This document shows, piece after piece, positions 14,875 to 23,728 of a stretch of DNA of 64,000 bases (its first letter is position 1; each line of letters starts with the position of its first letter). The translations under genes were made by a program, and so were the position numbers. The DNA comes from DASVEG01 sp035540495 (GTDB lineage Bacteria; Actinomycetota; Acidimicrobiia; Acidimicrobiales; CADCTF01). The stretch is from the NCBI GenBank assembly GCA_035540495.1, contig DATLGL010000045.1, positions 1-64,000 of the forward strand, in the 5' to 3' direction. The notes below the pieces were generated by a model. It ran no database searches and was not told the DNA's origin. It was given only the letters and a program-made list of their open reading frames with translations.

Positions 14875-16324
14875 GGTCGGGTGAAGGCAGGTCGTTCCCC
14901 TCGAGGACGGTCTTGCGCTGCGACGCCGAGATCTCGACGGGATACTCGCCGGTGAGGCACGCGCTGCAGAACCCGGCGCCGGGCGCGCCGATCGACTCGC
15001 GCAGGTTCTCGATCGTCAGGTAGGCGAGGCTGTCGACGCCGAGGTAGTCGGCGATCTCGGGAACGGTCATGTCGGCCGCGAGGAGCTCGTTGCGATCGCC
15101 GGTGTCCATCCCGTAGAAGCACGGCCAGCGATACGGCGGGCTCATCACCCGGAAGTGGATTTCGGTCGCGCCGGCCTCCCGCAGCATCCGGACGATCTGG
15201 CGGCTCGACGTGCCGCGCACGATCGAGTCGTCGACGACGACGAGGCGCTTGCCGCCGATGTTCTCCCGGAGCGGGTTGAACTTGCGACGGACGCCGTTGG
15301 CCCGCTGGCCCTGGGCCGGCTTGATGAACGTGCGGCCGATGTACCGGTTCTGGACGAGACCCTCGCCGTACGGGATGCCGCTGCGGCGGGCGAAGCCCTG
15401 CGCGGCGCTGAGCGCGGTCTGCGGCACGCCGATCACGAGATCGGCGTCGGCCGGCGCCTGGTCGGCCAGCACTTCGCCCATGCGCTCGCGTGCGCCGTAC
15501 ACCTCGCGGCCGTAGAGCCGGCTGTCGGGCCGAGCGAAGTACACGAACTCGAAGATGCACAACCGCGGGTCGATGCGCGCGATCTCGAACGGCTTCATGC
15601 TGCGGACGCCGTCGTCGTCGATGACGACCATCTCGCCCGGCTCGATCTCGCGGATGAAGTGGGCGCCGATGACGTCGAGCGCAGGGGTCTCGCTCGCGAG
15701 TACCCATCCCTGGCCGTCGAGGCGGCCGAGGCAGAGCGGGCGGAACCCGTTGGGATCACGCACGCCGATGAGACGCCGCTCGTCCATGATCGTGAACGAG
15801 AACGCGCCCTTCAGGCGCGGCAGCACCGTCTCGACCGCAGCGACGAGATCGTCCTTGTACGTCTGGGCGATCAGCTCCGCCACGAGCTCGCTGTCGCTCG
15901 CGATCAGCCCCGGAAGCATCCCCGCCTCGGCGGCGAGCGTCTCGGTGTTGCTGAGGTTCCCGTTGTGGGCGAGGGCGAAGGTGGTGTGGTGCTCGTCGTT
16001 GCCCGCGTTGCGATGCACCGGCTGCGCGTTGCGGTACGTGCTGCTGCCGGTCGTCGAATAGCGCGTGTGGCCGATCGCGAGCGACCCGGGGAGAGCGGCG
16101 AGGTTGTAGTCGTTGAAGACGCTCGTGACGAGCCCCATGTCCTTGACGACGGTGATGATCTCACCGTCGGACACCGCCATCCCGGCGGACTCCTGACCGC
16201 GGTGCTGCAGGGCGTAGAGGCCGTCGAAGGTCAGGTGGGCGACGTGCTGGTCGGGGCCGTAGACGCCGAAGACGCCGCAGGCTTCGCGCGGCTTGTCGTC
16301 GGTACCCCAGGAACGCCCATCCAC
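14864..16324 (-). CDS. purF: Amidophosphoribosyltransferase
   Basis: 486 residues from GTG. The N-terminal glutaminase nucleophile is Cys16 in KPREACGVFGVYG, exposed after removal of a short propeptide as in Bacillus-type PurF. LQHRGQESAGMAVSD and TRYSTTGSSTYRNAQP are the glutamine site. The PRPP loop is LVVVDDSIVRGTSSRQIVRM. Four cysteines, including the C-terminal FCSACLTGEYP and C243-like ICEF region (here LCIFEFVYFARPDS), suggest the iron-sulfur-containing class. It is the committed step of purine synthesis. Its start is 23 bp from the divergent PHP gene. Confidence 0.96.
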   Translation of the reverse strand: MDGRSWGTDDKPREACGVFGVYGPDQHVAHLTFDGLYALQHRGQESAGMAVSDGEIITVVKDMGLVTSVFNDYNLAALPGSLAIGHTRYSTTGSSTYRNAQPVHRNAGNDEHHTTFALAHNGNLSNTETLAAEAGMLPGLIASDSELVAELIAQTYKDDLVAAVETVLPRLKGAFSFTIMDERRLIGVRDPNGFRPLCLGRLDGQGWVLASETPALDVIGAHFIREIEPGEMVVIDDDGVRSMKPFEIARIDPRLCIFEFVYFARPDSRLYGREVYGARERMGEVLADQAPADADLVIGVPQTALSAAQGFARRSGIPYGEGLVQNRYIGRTFIKPAQGQRANGVRRKFNPLRENIGGKRLVVVDDSIVRGTSSRQIVRMLREAGATEIHFRVMSPPYRWPCFYGMDTGDRNELLAADMTVPEIADYLGVDSLAYLTIENLRESIGAPGAGFCSACLTGEYPVEISASQRKTVLEGNDLPSPDRVL

Positions 16325-16347
16325 CTGCCCAAGGCTACCGTCGCTAC

Positions 16348-17169
16348 GTGCTCGACCTGCACACCCACTCCACCGTCTCCGACGGCTCCGACGCGCCTGC
16401 GCGGGTGGCGCAGCTCGCGGCAGCCGCAGGGTGCTCCGCGTTCGCGCTCACCGACCACGACCGGCTCGACGGCCTGGCCGAGGCGCGGGCCGCCGCGGAG
16501 GCCGCCGGCGTCGAGCTCGTCCCCGGCTGCGAGATCTCCTGCGAGGTCGAGATCGGGACGATGCACGTGCTCGTCTACTTCGTCGATGCGGGCGAAGGTC
16601 CGCTGCAGGACGCCCTCGTCCGCCTGCAGCAGGTCCGCGACCGGCGCAACGAGATCATGTGCGAACGACTGGAGCTGTCGTACGACGACCTCGTGGCCGA
16701 GGCCGGCGGCATCGGGGCGGGGCGTCCCCACGCCGCCGCTCTGCTGGTGCGAGACGGTCGGGCGACCTCGATCCAGGACGCGTTCGACCGGTGGCTGGCC
16801 AAGGGGCGGCCCGGGTACGTCGAGAAGGAGCGACTGTCGCCCGCCGAGGCCCTGCGGCTGGCCCGGGCCTCCGGTGGCGTGCCGGTGCTAGCTCACCCGC
16901 TGTCGCTCGAGCTGCAGGGCGCGACGTTGCGGTCGCGCATCGAGGAGCTCGCCTCACTCGGCCTCGGCGGGATGGAGTGCGTCTACGGGCGCTACTCACC
17001 CGAGGATCGTGCACGGTTGCGCGAGATCGCGCTGGGCGCCGGACTCGTGGTGACCGGCGGGTCCGACTACCACGGCACCTACAAGCCCGACCTCTCGGTC
17101 GGCGTCGGCCGCGGCGACCTCGACGTCGCCGACGACCTCCTCGACGAGCTCAAGAACCGCCGCCCCTGA
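16348..17169 (+). CDS. PHP-domain phosphoesterase (YciV/RNase AM-like)
   Basis: 273 residues from GTG. The PHP metal ligands are visible in order: DLHTHSTVSDGS, LTDHDRLDG, PGCEISCE, LAHPLSLE and GGSDYHGTYKPD. The layout matches the family of 3',5'-nucleoside bisphosphate phosphatases and 5'-3' exoribonuclease RNase AM. It probably hydrolyses pAp or short RNA in the cytoplasm. The gene lies inside the purine cluster on the opposite strand, divergent from purF by only 23 bp, and convergent with purL across a strong hairpin. Confidence 0.88.
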   Translation: MLDLHTHSTVSDGSDAPARVAQLAAAAGCSAFALTDHDRLDGLAEARAAAEAAGVELVPGCEISCEVEIGTMHVLVYFVDAGEGPLQDALVRLQQVRDRRNEIMCERLELSYDDLVAEAGGIGAGRPHAAALLVRDGRATSIQDAFDRWLAKGRPGYVEKERLSPAEALRLARASGGVPVLAHPLSLELQGATLRSRIEELASLGLGGMECVYGRYSPEDRARLREIALGAGLVVTGGSDYHGTYKPDLSVGVGRGDLDVADDLLDELKNRRP

Positions 17170-17194
17170 CGGACCCGTCCTCCCCTTCTTCGCC

Positions 17195-17244
17195 CGCTTC
17201 GGGCCCCGACCGGTTCACCGGTGAACCGTTGCGGGCCCGAAGCG
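17195..17244. terminator. Bidirectional hairpin between the PHP gene and purL
   Basis: A perfect 12-bp stem (CGCTTCGGGCCC with GGGCCCGAAGCG) encloses a second perfect palindrome (CGGTTCACCGGTGAACCG, 17211-17228). It sits between two convergent stops (17169 and 17270), where it can end transcripts from both sides. Confidence 0.75.
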
Positions 17245-17269
17245 ATGGAGGGGTGGGCGGTTCGGTGGT

Positions 17270-19492
17270 TCAGTCGTGGGCCGCGGGGGTGAGCGCGTTC
17301 GGGATGGCGCCCTCGTACGCGGCCTTCGCGTCGGCGAGCGCGATGTCGAGCAGACCGTCGATCACGAGACGGTCTCCCTGCGCGATGCCGAGCTCCTTGA
17401 ACGGGACGTCGGCCGCGTCGAGGCGGGCCGCGACCTCGTCGAGACGGTCGGGGTCGACGCAGACGACAACCCGTGACGGCGACTCGCTGAACAGCTCGCG
17501 GTGGTCGTCGACGACCTCACTCGCGATGAAGAAGCCGACGTCCGACTGCACCGCCATCTCGGCCAGCGCCACGCCGAGTCCGCCTTCGGAGACGTCGTGC
17601 AGACCGTCGACGAGGCCGTCGCTGACGAGCGCACGAACGACGTCGATGAGATCACGGTGGGCGACGAGGTCGAGCGACGGCAGGCGCCCGCCGGAGAAGG
17701 CGTGGACGCGTTGGGCCCACAGCGATCCCGCGAGCGTCGCCTCCGTCCGGCCCAGGAGGAGCAGACGGCCGTCGTCGACGAGACGGACACCCGCAGGTCG
17801 CCGGTCGAGCGAGTCGATCAGCCCGAGGACGGCCACGACCGGCGTCGGATCGATGTTGCGGCCGCGGGTCTCGTTGTAGAGCGACACGTTGCCGCCGACG
17901 ACGGGCACGCCCAGCACGCGGCACGCCTCGCCCATCCCGTCGACCGACTCGGAGAACTGCCACATCACCTCGGGGTGCTCGGGATTCCCGAAGTTCATGC
18001 AGTTGACGCTCGCCACCGGGCGGGCGCCCGCGCACGCGACGTTGAGCGCGGCCTCGGCGACGACCATCGCCGTGCCGAGCCGGGGGTCGAGGGCGCACCA
18101 GCGGGCGTTGCCGTCGGTCGACACCGCGAGCCCGCGCCTGGTCGGCGGCAGCCCGGGCGCCTTGAGACGGAGGACCGCGGCATCACCGCCCGGAGCGACG
18201 ACCGTGTTGAGGAACAGCTGGTGGTCGTACTGGCGGTACACCCACGACGGGTCGTGCAGGAGCGACAGCAACTCGGCCGCGGCCTCGGACGATGCGAGCG
18301 CATCGGGGTCGCGATCCTGGATCTCGTCGAGATCGTCGGGCCGGCGAAGCGGGCGCTCGTACACCGGCGCGTCTTCGTCGAGCGAGTCGGCCGGCATGTC
18401 GGCGAGCACCTCGCCGTCGGGGCCGTCGAGCACCCGGTAGCGGCCGGAGCTGTTGACCGTGCCGATCACCGACGCTCGCACCTCCCACTTCTCGCACACC
18501 TGCAGGAGCTCGTCGAGGTTGTCCGGTGTGACGATCGCCAGCATCCGCTCCTGGCTCTCGCTGATCATGATCTCCCACGGCTCCATGCCGGGCTCGCGAA
18601 GGTGGATCGCACGGACGTCGATGTCGATGCCCGACCCGCCCTTCGACGTCGACTCGCTGGTCGCGCCGGTGACACCGGCAGCACCGAGGTCTTGCACGCC
18701 GATCGCCAGCTTCCGGTCGAGGATCTCGAGGCACGCCTCGATCAACCGCTTCTCCTCGAACGGGTCGCCCACCTGCACGCTCGGGCGCTTCGACGAGCCC
18801 TCCTCGTCGTCACCGAAGCCCGCCGACGCGAGGACGCTCGCGCCGCCGATGCCGTCTCGTCCGGTCGAAGATCCGATGAGCACGGCGAGGTTGCCGTCGC
18901 CCCAGGCTCGAGCGAGGACGAGTCGCTCCTTCGGCATCACGCCGAGGCAGAACACGTTGACGAGCGGGTTGTCCGCGTAGGTGTCGTCGAACACCGTCTC
19001 GCCGCCGACGGTCGGCACGCCGACGGAGTTGCCGTAGCCGGAGATGCCGCTGACGACACCCTCGAAGATCCAGCGGGTCTGGGGCTCGTCGAGCGGCCCG
19101 AACCGCAGCGGATCCATCACCGCGATCGGGCGCGCACCCATGGTGAAGACGTCGCGGAGGATGCCGCCCACCCCGGTGGCCGCGCCCTGGTACGGCTCGA
19201 TCGCGCTCGGGTGGTTGTGGCTCTCGATGCGGATCGCGACGGCGATGCCGTCGCCCGCGTCGATGACGCCCGCGCCCTCGCCCGGCCCCACCAGCACTTC
19301 GACGCCCTCGGTGGGCAGGCGGCGGAGGTGGACCTTCGACGACTTGTAGGAGCAGTGCTCGCTCCACATCACCGAGTACATCGCGAGCTCGAGGTGGGTG
19401 GGTTCCCGCTCGAGGATCCGCGCGATCTCGGCCGCCTCCGCGTCGGTCAAGCCGAGCGCGCGGTGCAGCGGCTCTTGGTCTCCTTCAGGCAC
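17270..19492 (-). CDS. purL: FGAM synthase large subunit of the three-part enzyme
   Basis: 740 residues, the short PurL that works with separate PurS and PurQ. The active-site region SVMWSEHCSYKSSK is near the N terminus, followed by HNHPSAIEPYQGAATGVGGI and MGARPIAVMDPL. The second half has SVNCMNFGNPEHPEVMWQF and GGNVSLYNETRG. It uses ATP and ammonia delivered by PurQ to convert FGAR to FGAM. It is separated from purQ by one opposite-strand gene, yet is on the same strand as the rest of the pur genes. The start MPEGDQEPLHRALGLTDAEA follows family usage. Confidence 0.96.
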   Translation of the reverse strand: MPEGDQEPLHRALGLTDAEAAEIARILEREPTHLELAMYSVMWSEHCSYKSSKVHLRRLPTEGVEVLVGPGEGAGVIDAGDGIAVAIRIESHNHPSAIEPYQGAATGVGGILRDVFTMGARPIAVMDPLRFGPLDEPQTRWIFEGVVSGISGYGNSVGVPTVGGETVFDDTYADNPLVNVFCLGVMPKERLVLARAWGDGNLAVLIGSSTGRDGIGGASVLASAGFGDDEEGSSKRPSVQVGDPFEEKRLIEACLEILDRKLAIGVQDLGAAGVTGATSESTSKGGSGIDIDVRAIHLREPGMEPWEIMISESQERMLAIVTPDNLDELLQVCEKWEVRASVIGTVNSSGRYRVLDGPDGEVLADMPADSLDEDAPVYERPLRRPDDLDEIQDRDPDALASSEAAAELLSLLHDPSWVYRQYDHQLFLNTVVAPGGDAAVLRLKAPGLPPTRRGLAVSTDGNARWCALDPRLGTAMVVAEAALNVACAGARPVASVNCMNFGNPEHPEVMWQFSESVDGMGEACRVLGVPVVGGNVSLYNETRGRNIDPTPVVAVLGLIDSLDRRPAGVRLVDDGRLLLLGRTEATLAGSLWAQRVHAFSGGRLPSLDLVAHRDLIDVVRALVSDGLVDGLHDVSEGGLGVALAEMAVQSDVGFFIASEVVDDHRELFSESPSRVVVCVDPDRLDEVAARLDAADVPFKELGIAQGDRLVIDGLLDIALADAKAAYEGAIPNALTPAAHD

Positions 19493-19560
19493 GGGTCGAC
19501 GCTATCCGAGCCTCAAATGGCGTCGTTGTCGAACCGGGAAATACCCGCAATACTGGAACC

Positions 19561-19980
19561 ATGCCTCCGACCAAGAAGCGCAACAAGGCCCCGATGTCTT
19601 CGGAGCACAAGGAAGCGCTCGCACTGGGTCGCGAGCAGGGCAGGGCCGTGCGCAGATATCTCGAGGCGCTCGAGCTCCACAAGCCGAAGCGAGGCCGGAA
19701 GCGGACACCGGATTCGATCAAGAAGCAGCTGGCGGATATCGAGCAAAAGCTGCCCACGGCCGATCCCCTGACCCGCGTCCTCCTCATCCAGCAGCGCATG
19801 GATCTCCACCAAGAGCTCGAGACGAAGGGCGCCACGGTCGACCTCGGCGCGCTCGAAGCGGAGTTCGTCAAGGCCGCGAAGGACTACGGGCAGCGCAAGG
19901 GGATCACCTACGCGGCTTGGCGGGAGGCCGGCGTACCTCCGCAGATCCTCCGCAAGGCCGGCATCGGCCGCGCGAGCTAG
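19561..19980 (+). CDS. Conserved basic actinobacterial protein, function unknown
   Basis: 139 residues. It is lysine/arginine-rich at the N terminus (MPPTKKRNKAPMSSEHKEAL), then largely helical with coiled-coil character (SIKKQLADIEQKLPTADPLT), and ends in a helix-turn-helix-like AAWREAGVPPQILRKAGI. I recall proteins of this type as widespread uncharacterised actinobacterial proteins. The composition suggests nucleic-acid binding (inference). It sits inside the pur cluster on the opposite strand. Its TAG stop and the purQ TAG stop share the palindrome CTAG (19977-19980). Confidence 0.8.
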   Translation: MPPTKKRNKAPMSSEHKEALALGREQGRAVRRYLEALELHKPKRGRKRTPDSIKKQLADIEQKLPTADPLTRVLLIQQRMDLHQELETKGATVDLGALEAEFVKAAKDYGQRKGITYAAWREAGVPPQILRKAGIGRAS

Positions 19981-20654
19981 ACGTTCGCCACTGCAGCGGC
20001 CGTCAGGAACGAGCGGAGCAGCACCGCTCCGTCGGCTGAACCGAGGAGCGCGTCGTAAGCGCGTTCCGGGTGAGGCATGAGCCCAACGACGTTGCGGCCC
20101 TCGTTGCATATGCCGGCGATGTCGCCCATCGACCCGTTCGGGTTGTCGACGTAACGGACGACGATCCGGTCGTCGTCACGCAGCTGCTCGAGCGTGCGGT
20201 CGTCGCAGGTGTAGTTGCCCTCGAAATGGTTGATCGGCACGCGCAGCACCTGCCCCTTGTGTGCCTCTCCGGTCAACGCCGAGTCGGTCGTGACGACCTC
20301 GAGGTCGACGTCCTTGCACAGGAACTTCAGGCCGGCGTTCTTCTGCAAAGCACCGGGCAGGAGACCGGCCTCGGTGAGCACTTGGAAGCCGTTGCAGATC
20401 CCGATGACAGGACCGCCGGCACGCGCGAATTCGGTGACCGCGGCCATCACAGGAGAGAACCGCGCGATGGCCCCCGGCCGGAGGTAGTCGCCGTGGGCGA
20501 ATCCGCCCGGAACGATGATCCCGTCGAAGCCGGTGACGGATGCCTCGCGGTGCCATACGAGATCGGCGTTCCCGCCGAGCGCCGTGATCGCCTCGACCGC
20601 GTCGTGCTCGCAGTTCGAGCCGGGGAAGACGACGACGCCGATGCGCCCGGCCAT
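19977..20654 (-). CDS. purQ: FGAM synthase glutaminase subunit
   Basis: 225 residues. It is a class I glutamine amidotransferase: PGGFAHGDYLRPGAIARFSP, the nucleophile in VIGICNGFQVLTEAGLLPG, and the His/Glu pair in LMPHPERAYD. It releases ammonia from glutamine for PurL. The ATG overlaps the purS stop by 1 nt (TGATG). It is the last gene of the purA-to-purQ chain. Its stop interlocks with the convergent basic-protein gene through CTAG. Confidence 0.96.
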   Translation of the reverse strand: MAGRIGVVVFPGSNCEHDAVEAITALGGNADLVWHREASVTGFDGIIVPGGFAHGDYLRPGAIARFSPVMAAVTEFARAGGPVIGICNGFQVLTEAGLLPGALQKNAGLKFLCKDVDLEVVTTDSALTGEAHKGQVLRVPINHFEGNYTCDDRTLEQLRDDDRIVVRYVDNPNGSMGDIAGICNEGRNVVGLMPHPERAYDALLGSADGAVLLRSFLTAAAVANV

Positions 20655-20905
20655 CAGCCCACCATCTCCACGGCGAAGTCCTCGATCACCGGGTTGGTGA
20701 GGAAGCGCTTGCACATCTCCTCGATCTCGCCCCGGGCAGCAGCTTCGTCTGGAGCCTCGATCGTGAAGCGGATCGACTTGCCCACGTGCACACCCGAGAT
20801 GCCGTCGAACCCGAGAGCCGGCAGCGCCCGCTCGATCGTGGCTCCCGCGGGGTCGGCGATGCCTTCGCGGTGCGTCACCTCGACCCTGACCTTGAACTGC
20901 GGCAC
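20654..20905 (-). CDS. purS: FGAM synthase PurS subunit
   Basis: 83 residues from GTG (PQFKVRVEVTHREGIADPAG). It has the typical small PurS ferredoxin-like dimer: the N-terminal strand, GATIERALPALGFDGISGVH in the middle and MCKRFLTNPVIEDFAVEMVG at the end. It bridges PurL and PurQ. The start GTG overlaps the purC TAG by one base, and the stop overlaps purQ by one base. A longer frame to 21229 is shadow sequence of purC. Confidence 0.93.
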   Translation of the reverse strand: MPQFKVRVEVTHREGIADPAGATIERALPALGFDGISGVHVGKSIRFTIEAPDEAAARGEIEEMCKRFLTNPVIEDFAVEMVG

Positions 20906-21786
20906 TACTGGGGACCTCCGTACCAGTCGTCGAACGCCAGTCCGGTGATGCGTTCGTAAGCGGTGATGTAGCGCTCCCGCGACTGCTCGATGACCTCGGC
21001 AGGCAGCGGTGGCGGGGGCGGCGTCTTGTCCCACCCCGTCGCCTCCAGCCAGTCGCGCACGGGCTGCTTGTCGAACGACGGCGGCGTGCGTCCGGTCACG
21101 TACTGATCGGCCGGCCAGAAGCGGGACGAGTCGGGGGTCAGCACCTCGTCGCAGATCGCGAGCTTGCCGTCGATGAAGCCGAGCTCGAACTTCGTGTCGG
21201 CGATGATGATGCCCCGTTGCTCGGCCCACGTGCGCCCCGCCTCGTACGCGGCCAGTGAGATCTCACGAGCGGCCTTGGCCGTGTCGTCGCCGAGGATCTC
21301 GCACGCCTCGTCGAAGGAGATGTTCACGTCGTGGCCGTCGTTGATCTTCGTCGCCGGCGTGAACACCGGCTCCGGCAATTGGGCCGACTCCTCGAGCCCG
21401 GTCGGGAGCGGCTGGCCGTGCATGGTGCCGCTCGCCTTGTACTCCTTCCACGCCGTGCCCGACAGGTAGCCGCGCACGATGCATTCGACGGTGAGCATCT
21501 CGGCCTTGCGGACGACCATGCCTCGACCTGCGACACCCTCGATCTCCGCGGCATCCGCCGGGAACTCGGCCGGGTCGACGGTGACGAGGTGGCTCGGGGC
21601 GACGTGCGACAGGTGGTCGAGCCAGAAGGCGGTCATGCCGGTGAGGACGCGCCCCTTGTCGGGGACGGGCTCCTCCATCACGACGTCGAACGCGGACAAG
21701 CGGTCGGTCGCGACGAACAGGAACGTGTCGTCGTCGATGGCGTAGATGTCGCGAACCTTGCCGGAGTACACGTGGGTGAGGCTCAC
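20905..21786 (-). CDS. purC: SAICAR synthetase
   Basis: 293 residues. Family landmarks are HVYSGKVRDIYAIDDDTFLF, ATDRLSAFDVVMEEPVPDKG, VECIVRGYLSGTAWKEYKAS, IIIADTKFELGFIDGKL and DEVLTPDSSRFWP. It couples CAIR with aspartate using ATP. It is closer to the longer eukaryote/actinobacterial form than to the 237-residue E. coli enzyme. It overlaps purB by 4 nt and purS by 1 nt. Confidence 0.96.
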   Translation of the reverse strand: MSLTHVYSGKVRDIYAIDDDTFLFVATDRLSAFDVVMEEPVPDKGRVLTGMTAFWLDHLSHVAPSHLVTVDPAEFPADAAEIEGVAGRGMVVRKAEMLTVECIVRGYLSGTAWKEYKASGTMHGQPLPTGLEESAQLPEPVFTPATKINDGHDVNISFDEACEILGDDTAKAAREISLAAYEAGRTWAEQRGIIIADTKFELGFIDGKLAICDEVLTPDSSRFWPADQYVTGRTPPSFDKQPVRDWLEATGWDKTPPPPPLPAEVIEQSRERYITAYERITGLAFDDWYGGPQ

Positions 21787-23204
21787 AAGATCGCTCCCGG
21801 GGTGTAGGTGGCGGCCTGAGGGTGTTCGTCGACGATCGCCCGCACACGGGCGGCGACGGCGTCGACCTGCCGCTCGGCCGCGCCGACGAAGGTGATCGGC
21901 TCGCCGAGCAGCGCGTCGATCTCGACGCGGCTCAGCGGCACGCGCTCGTCGTTCGCCAGTCGGTCGAGCAGCGGGTTCTCGTTCACGCCACGTCGCAGCT
22001 CGAGCGCGCTCGCGATGGCGTGCTCCTTGATGATCTCGTGGCCCTGCTCGCGCCCGACGCCGGCCTTGACGAGGCCCATGAGGATCTTCGTGGTGCCGAG
22101 GAAGGGCAGGTAACGATCGAGCTCACGCTGGACGACCGCCGGGAACGCGCCGAACTCGGCGAGCACGGTGAGGAAGGTCTCGACGAGCCCGTCGTAGGCG
22201 TAGAACGCGCCCGGTAGCGCGACGCGGCGGACGACGGAGTCGGAGACGTCGCCCTCGTTCCACTGATCGCCGGTGAGCTCGCTCACCATCGACAGGTGCC
22301 CGCGGAGCACGACGGCAAGGCCGTTGATGCGCTCGGTCGAGCGAGTGTTCATCTTGTGGGGCATCGCGGACGAGCCGACCTGCCCCTCCTTGAAGCCCTC
22401 GGTGACGAGGTCCAGCCCCGCCATCAACCGGATCGTCTTCGACAGGTTCGCCGGTGCCGACGCCGCCTGCACCAGTGCGCTGACGACGTCGAAGTCGAGC
22501 GATCGTGCGTACACCTGCCCCACCGAGGTGAACGTGCGATGGAACCCGAGGTGGCGGGCAACGGCGGCTTCCAACGCGTCGACCTTCGACTCGTCGCCGT
22601 CGAGAAGGTCGAGCATGTCCTGCTGCGTGCCGACGGGCCCCTTCATCCCTCGGAGCGGGTAGCGCTCGAGAAGGTCCGCGATCCGTTCGTAGGCGATGAG
22701 GAGCTCCTCGGCCGCAGTGGCGAATCGCTTCCCGAGCGTCGTTGCCTGCGCGGGCACGTTGTGTGAGCGACCGGTCATGACGAGCGAACGGTGCTCGACC
22801 GCGAGCTGCGACAGCTTGGCGAGCATCGCGACCACCCGGTCGCGCACAAGGCCGAGCGCGCTGACGATCTGCAGCTGCTCGACGTTCTCGGTGAGGTCGC
22901 GCGACGTCATCCCCTTGTGGATGTGCTCGTGTCCCGCGAGGGCGCAGAACTCCTCGATGCGGGCCTTCACGTCGTGACGCGTCACCCGCTCGCGAGCATC
23001 GATCGACCCGAGGTCCACCTTCTCGACGACCGCCTCGTAGTCGTCGATGACGCCGTCCGGTATGTCGATGCCGAGCTCGCGTTGGGCTCGCAGCACCGCC
23101 AGCCAGAGCCGGCGCTCGAGGACGATCTTCGACTCGGCCGACCAGATGTCGACCATCGCCTGTGACGCGTAGCGCTGAGCGAGCACGTCGGGGACGTTGG
23201 TCAC
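21783..23204 (-). CDS. purB: Adenylosuccinate lyase
   Basis: 473 residues of the fumarase/aspartase superfamily. The signature loop is GSSAMPHKMNTRSTERING, and the catalytic-His region is TGRSHNVPAQATTLGKRF. It cleaves SAICAR and adenylosuccinate, so it acts in both IMP and AMP branches, in keeping with a gene position between purC and purA. It has 4-nt overlaps with both purC and purE. Confidence 0.96.
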   Translation of the reverse strand: MTNVPDVLAQRYASQAMVDIWSAESKIVLERRLWLAVLRAQRELGIDIPDGVIDDYEAVVEKVDLGSIDARERVTRHDVKARIEEFCALAGHEHIHKGMTSRDLTENVEQLQIVSALGLVRDRVVAMLAKLSQLAVEHRSLVMTGRSHNVPAQATTLGKRFATAAEELLIAYERIADLLERYPLRGMKGPVGTQQDMLDLLDGDESKVDALEAAVARHLGFHRTFTSVGQVYARSLDFDVVSALVQAASAPANLSKTIRLMAGLDLVTEGFKEGQVGSSAMPHKMNTRSTERINGLAVVLRGHLSMVSELTGDQWNEGDVSDSVVRRVALPGAFYAYDGLVETFLTVLAEFGAFPAVVQRELDRYLPFLGTTKILMGLVKAGVGREQGHEIIKEHAIASALELRRGVNENPLLDRLANDERVPLSRVEIDALLGEPITFVGAAERQVDAVAARVRAIVDEHPQAATYTPGAIL

Positions 23205-23728
23205 GACCCGCTCCCCTCGCGCCGCCCCCCGGTACGCCGGACCTCCTCGTCGACGCCCCGCACCCGTTCCTCCTCACGCTCCCGCAGCGCGTCGAGACGG
23301 TCGGCCAGCGCGGCGTCGTTCGTCGAGAGGATCCGCGCGGCGAGGAGGCCCGCGTTGCGGGCGCCGTTCACCGCGACCGTCGCGACCGGGACGCCCTTCG
23401 GCATCTGCACGATCGACAGGAGCGAGTCGAGCCCCTGCAGCGGCGTGATGTCGACGGGCACGCCGATGACCGGCAACGACGTCGCCGCGGCGAGCATGCC
23501 GGGCAGGTGGGCGGCGCCGCCGGCGCCGGCGATGATCACCTTGAACCCGAGGGTTCGCGCGTCACGGCCGAACTCGAGCATCGCCCACGGCGTGCGATGG
23601 GCAGACAGGACCCGCACCTCGTGCGGGACCTCGAGCTCGGTGAGCGCCGCGATCGCGTCGCCCATGACCTTCAGGTCGGAGTCGCTGCCCATGGCCACCG
23701 CGACGAGCGGCGCCCGTCGGTCGCTCAT
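23201..23728 (-). CDS. purE: N5-CAIR mutase
   Basis: 175 residues from ATG (MSDRRAPLVAVAMGSDSDLK). The class I PurE motifs GSDSDLKVM, VLSAHRTPWAM, IAGAGGAAHLPGM and PVIGVPVDITPLQGLDSLLS are all present. It moves the carboxylate of N5-CAIR to give CAIR and works with PurK. A basic tail after the fold (RVRGVDEEVRRTGGRREGSG) is longer than usual. It overlaps purK and purB by 4 nt each. Confidence 0.95.
   Translation of the reverse strand: MSDRRAPLVAVAMGSDSDLKVMGDAIAALTELEVPHEVRVLSAHRTPWAMLEFGRDARTLGFKVIIAGAGGAAHLPGMLAAATSLPVIGVPVDITPLQGLDSLLSIVQMPKGVPVATVAVNGARNAGLLAARILSTNDAALADRLDALREREEERVRGVDEEVRRTGGRREGSGS

Noticed and set aside
17501..19771. 756-residue plus-strand open frame
   Set aside because: It lies antisense to purL, which has full family motifs. 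It has no domain of its own.
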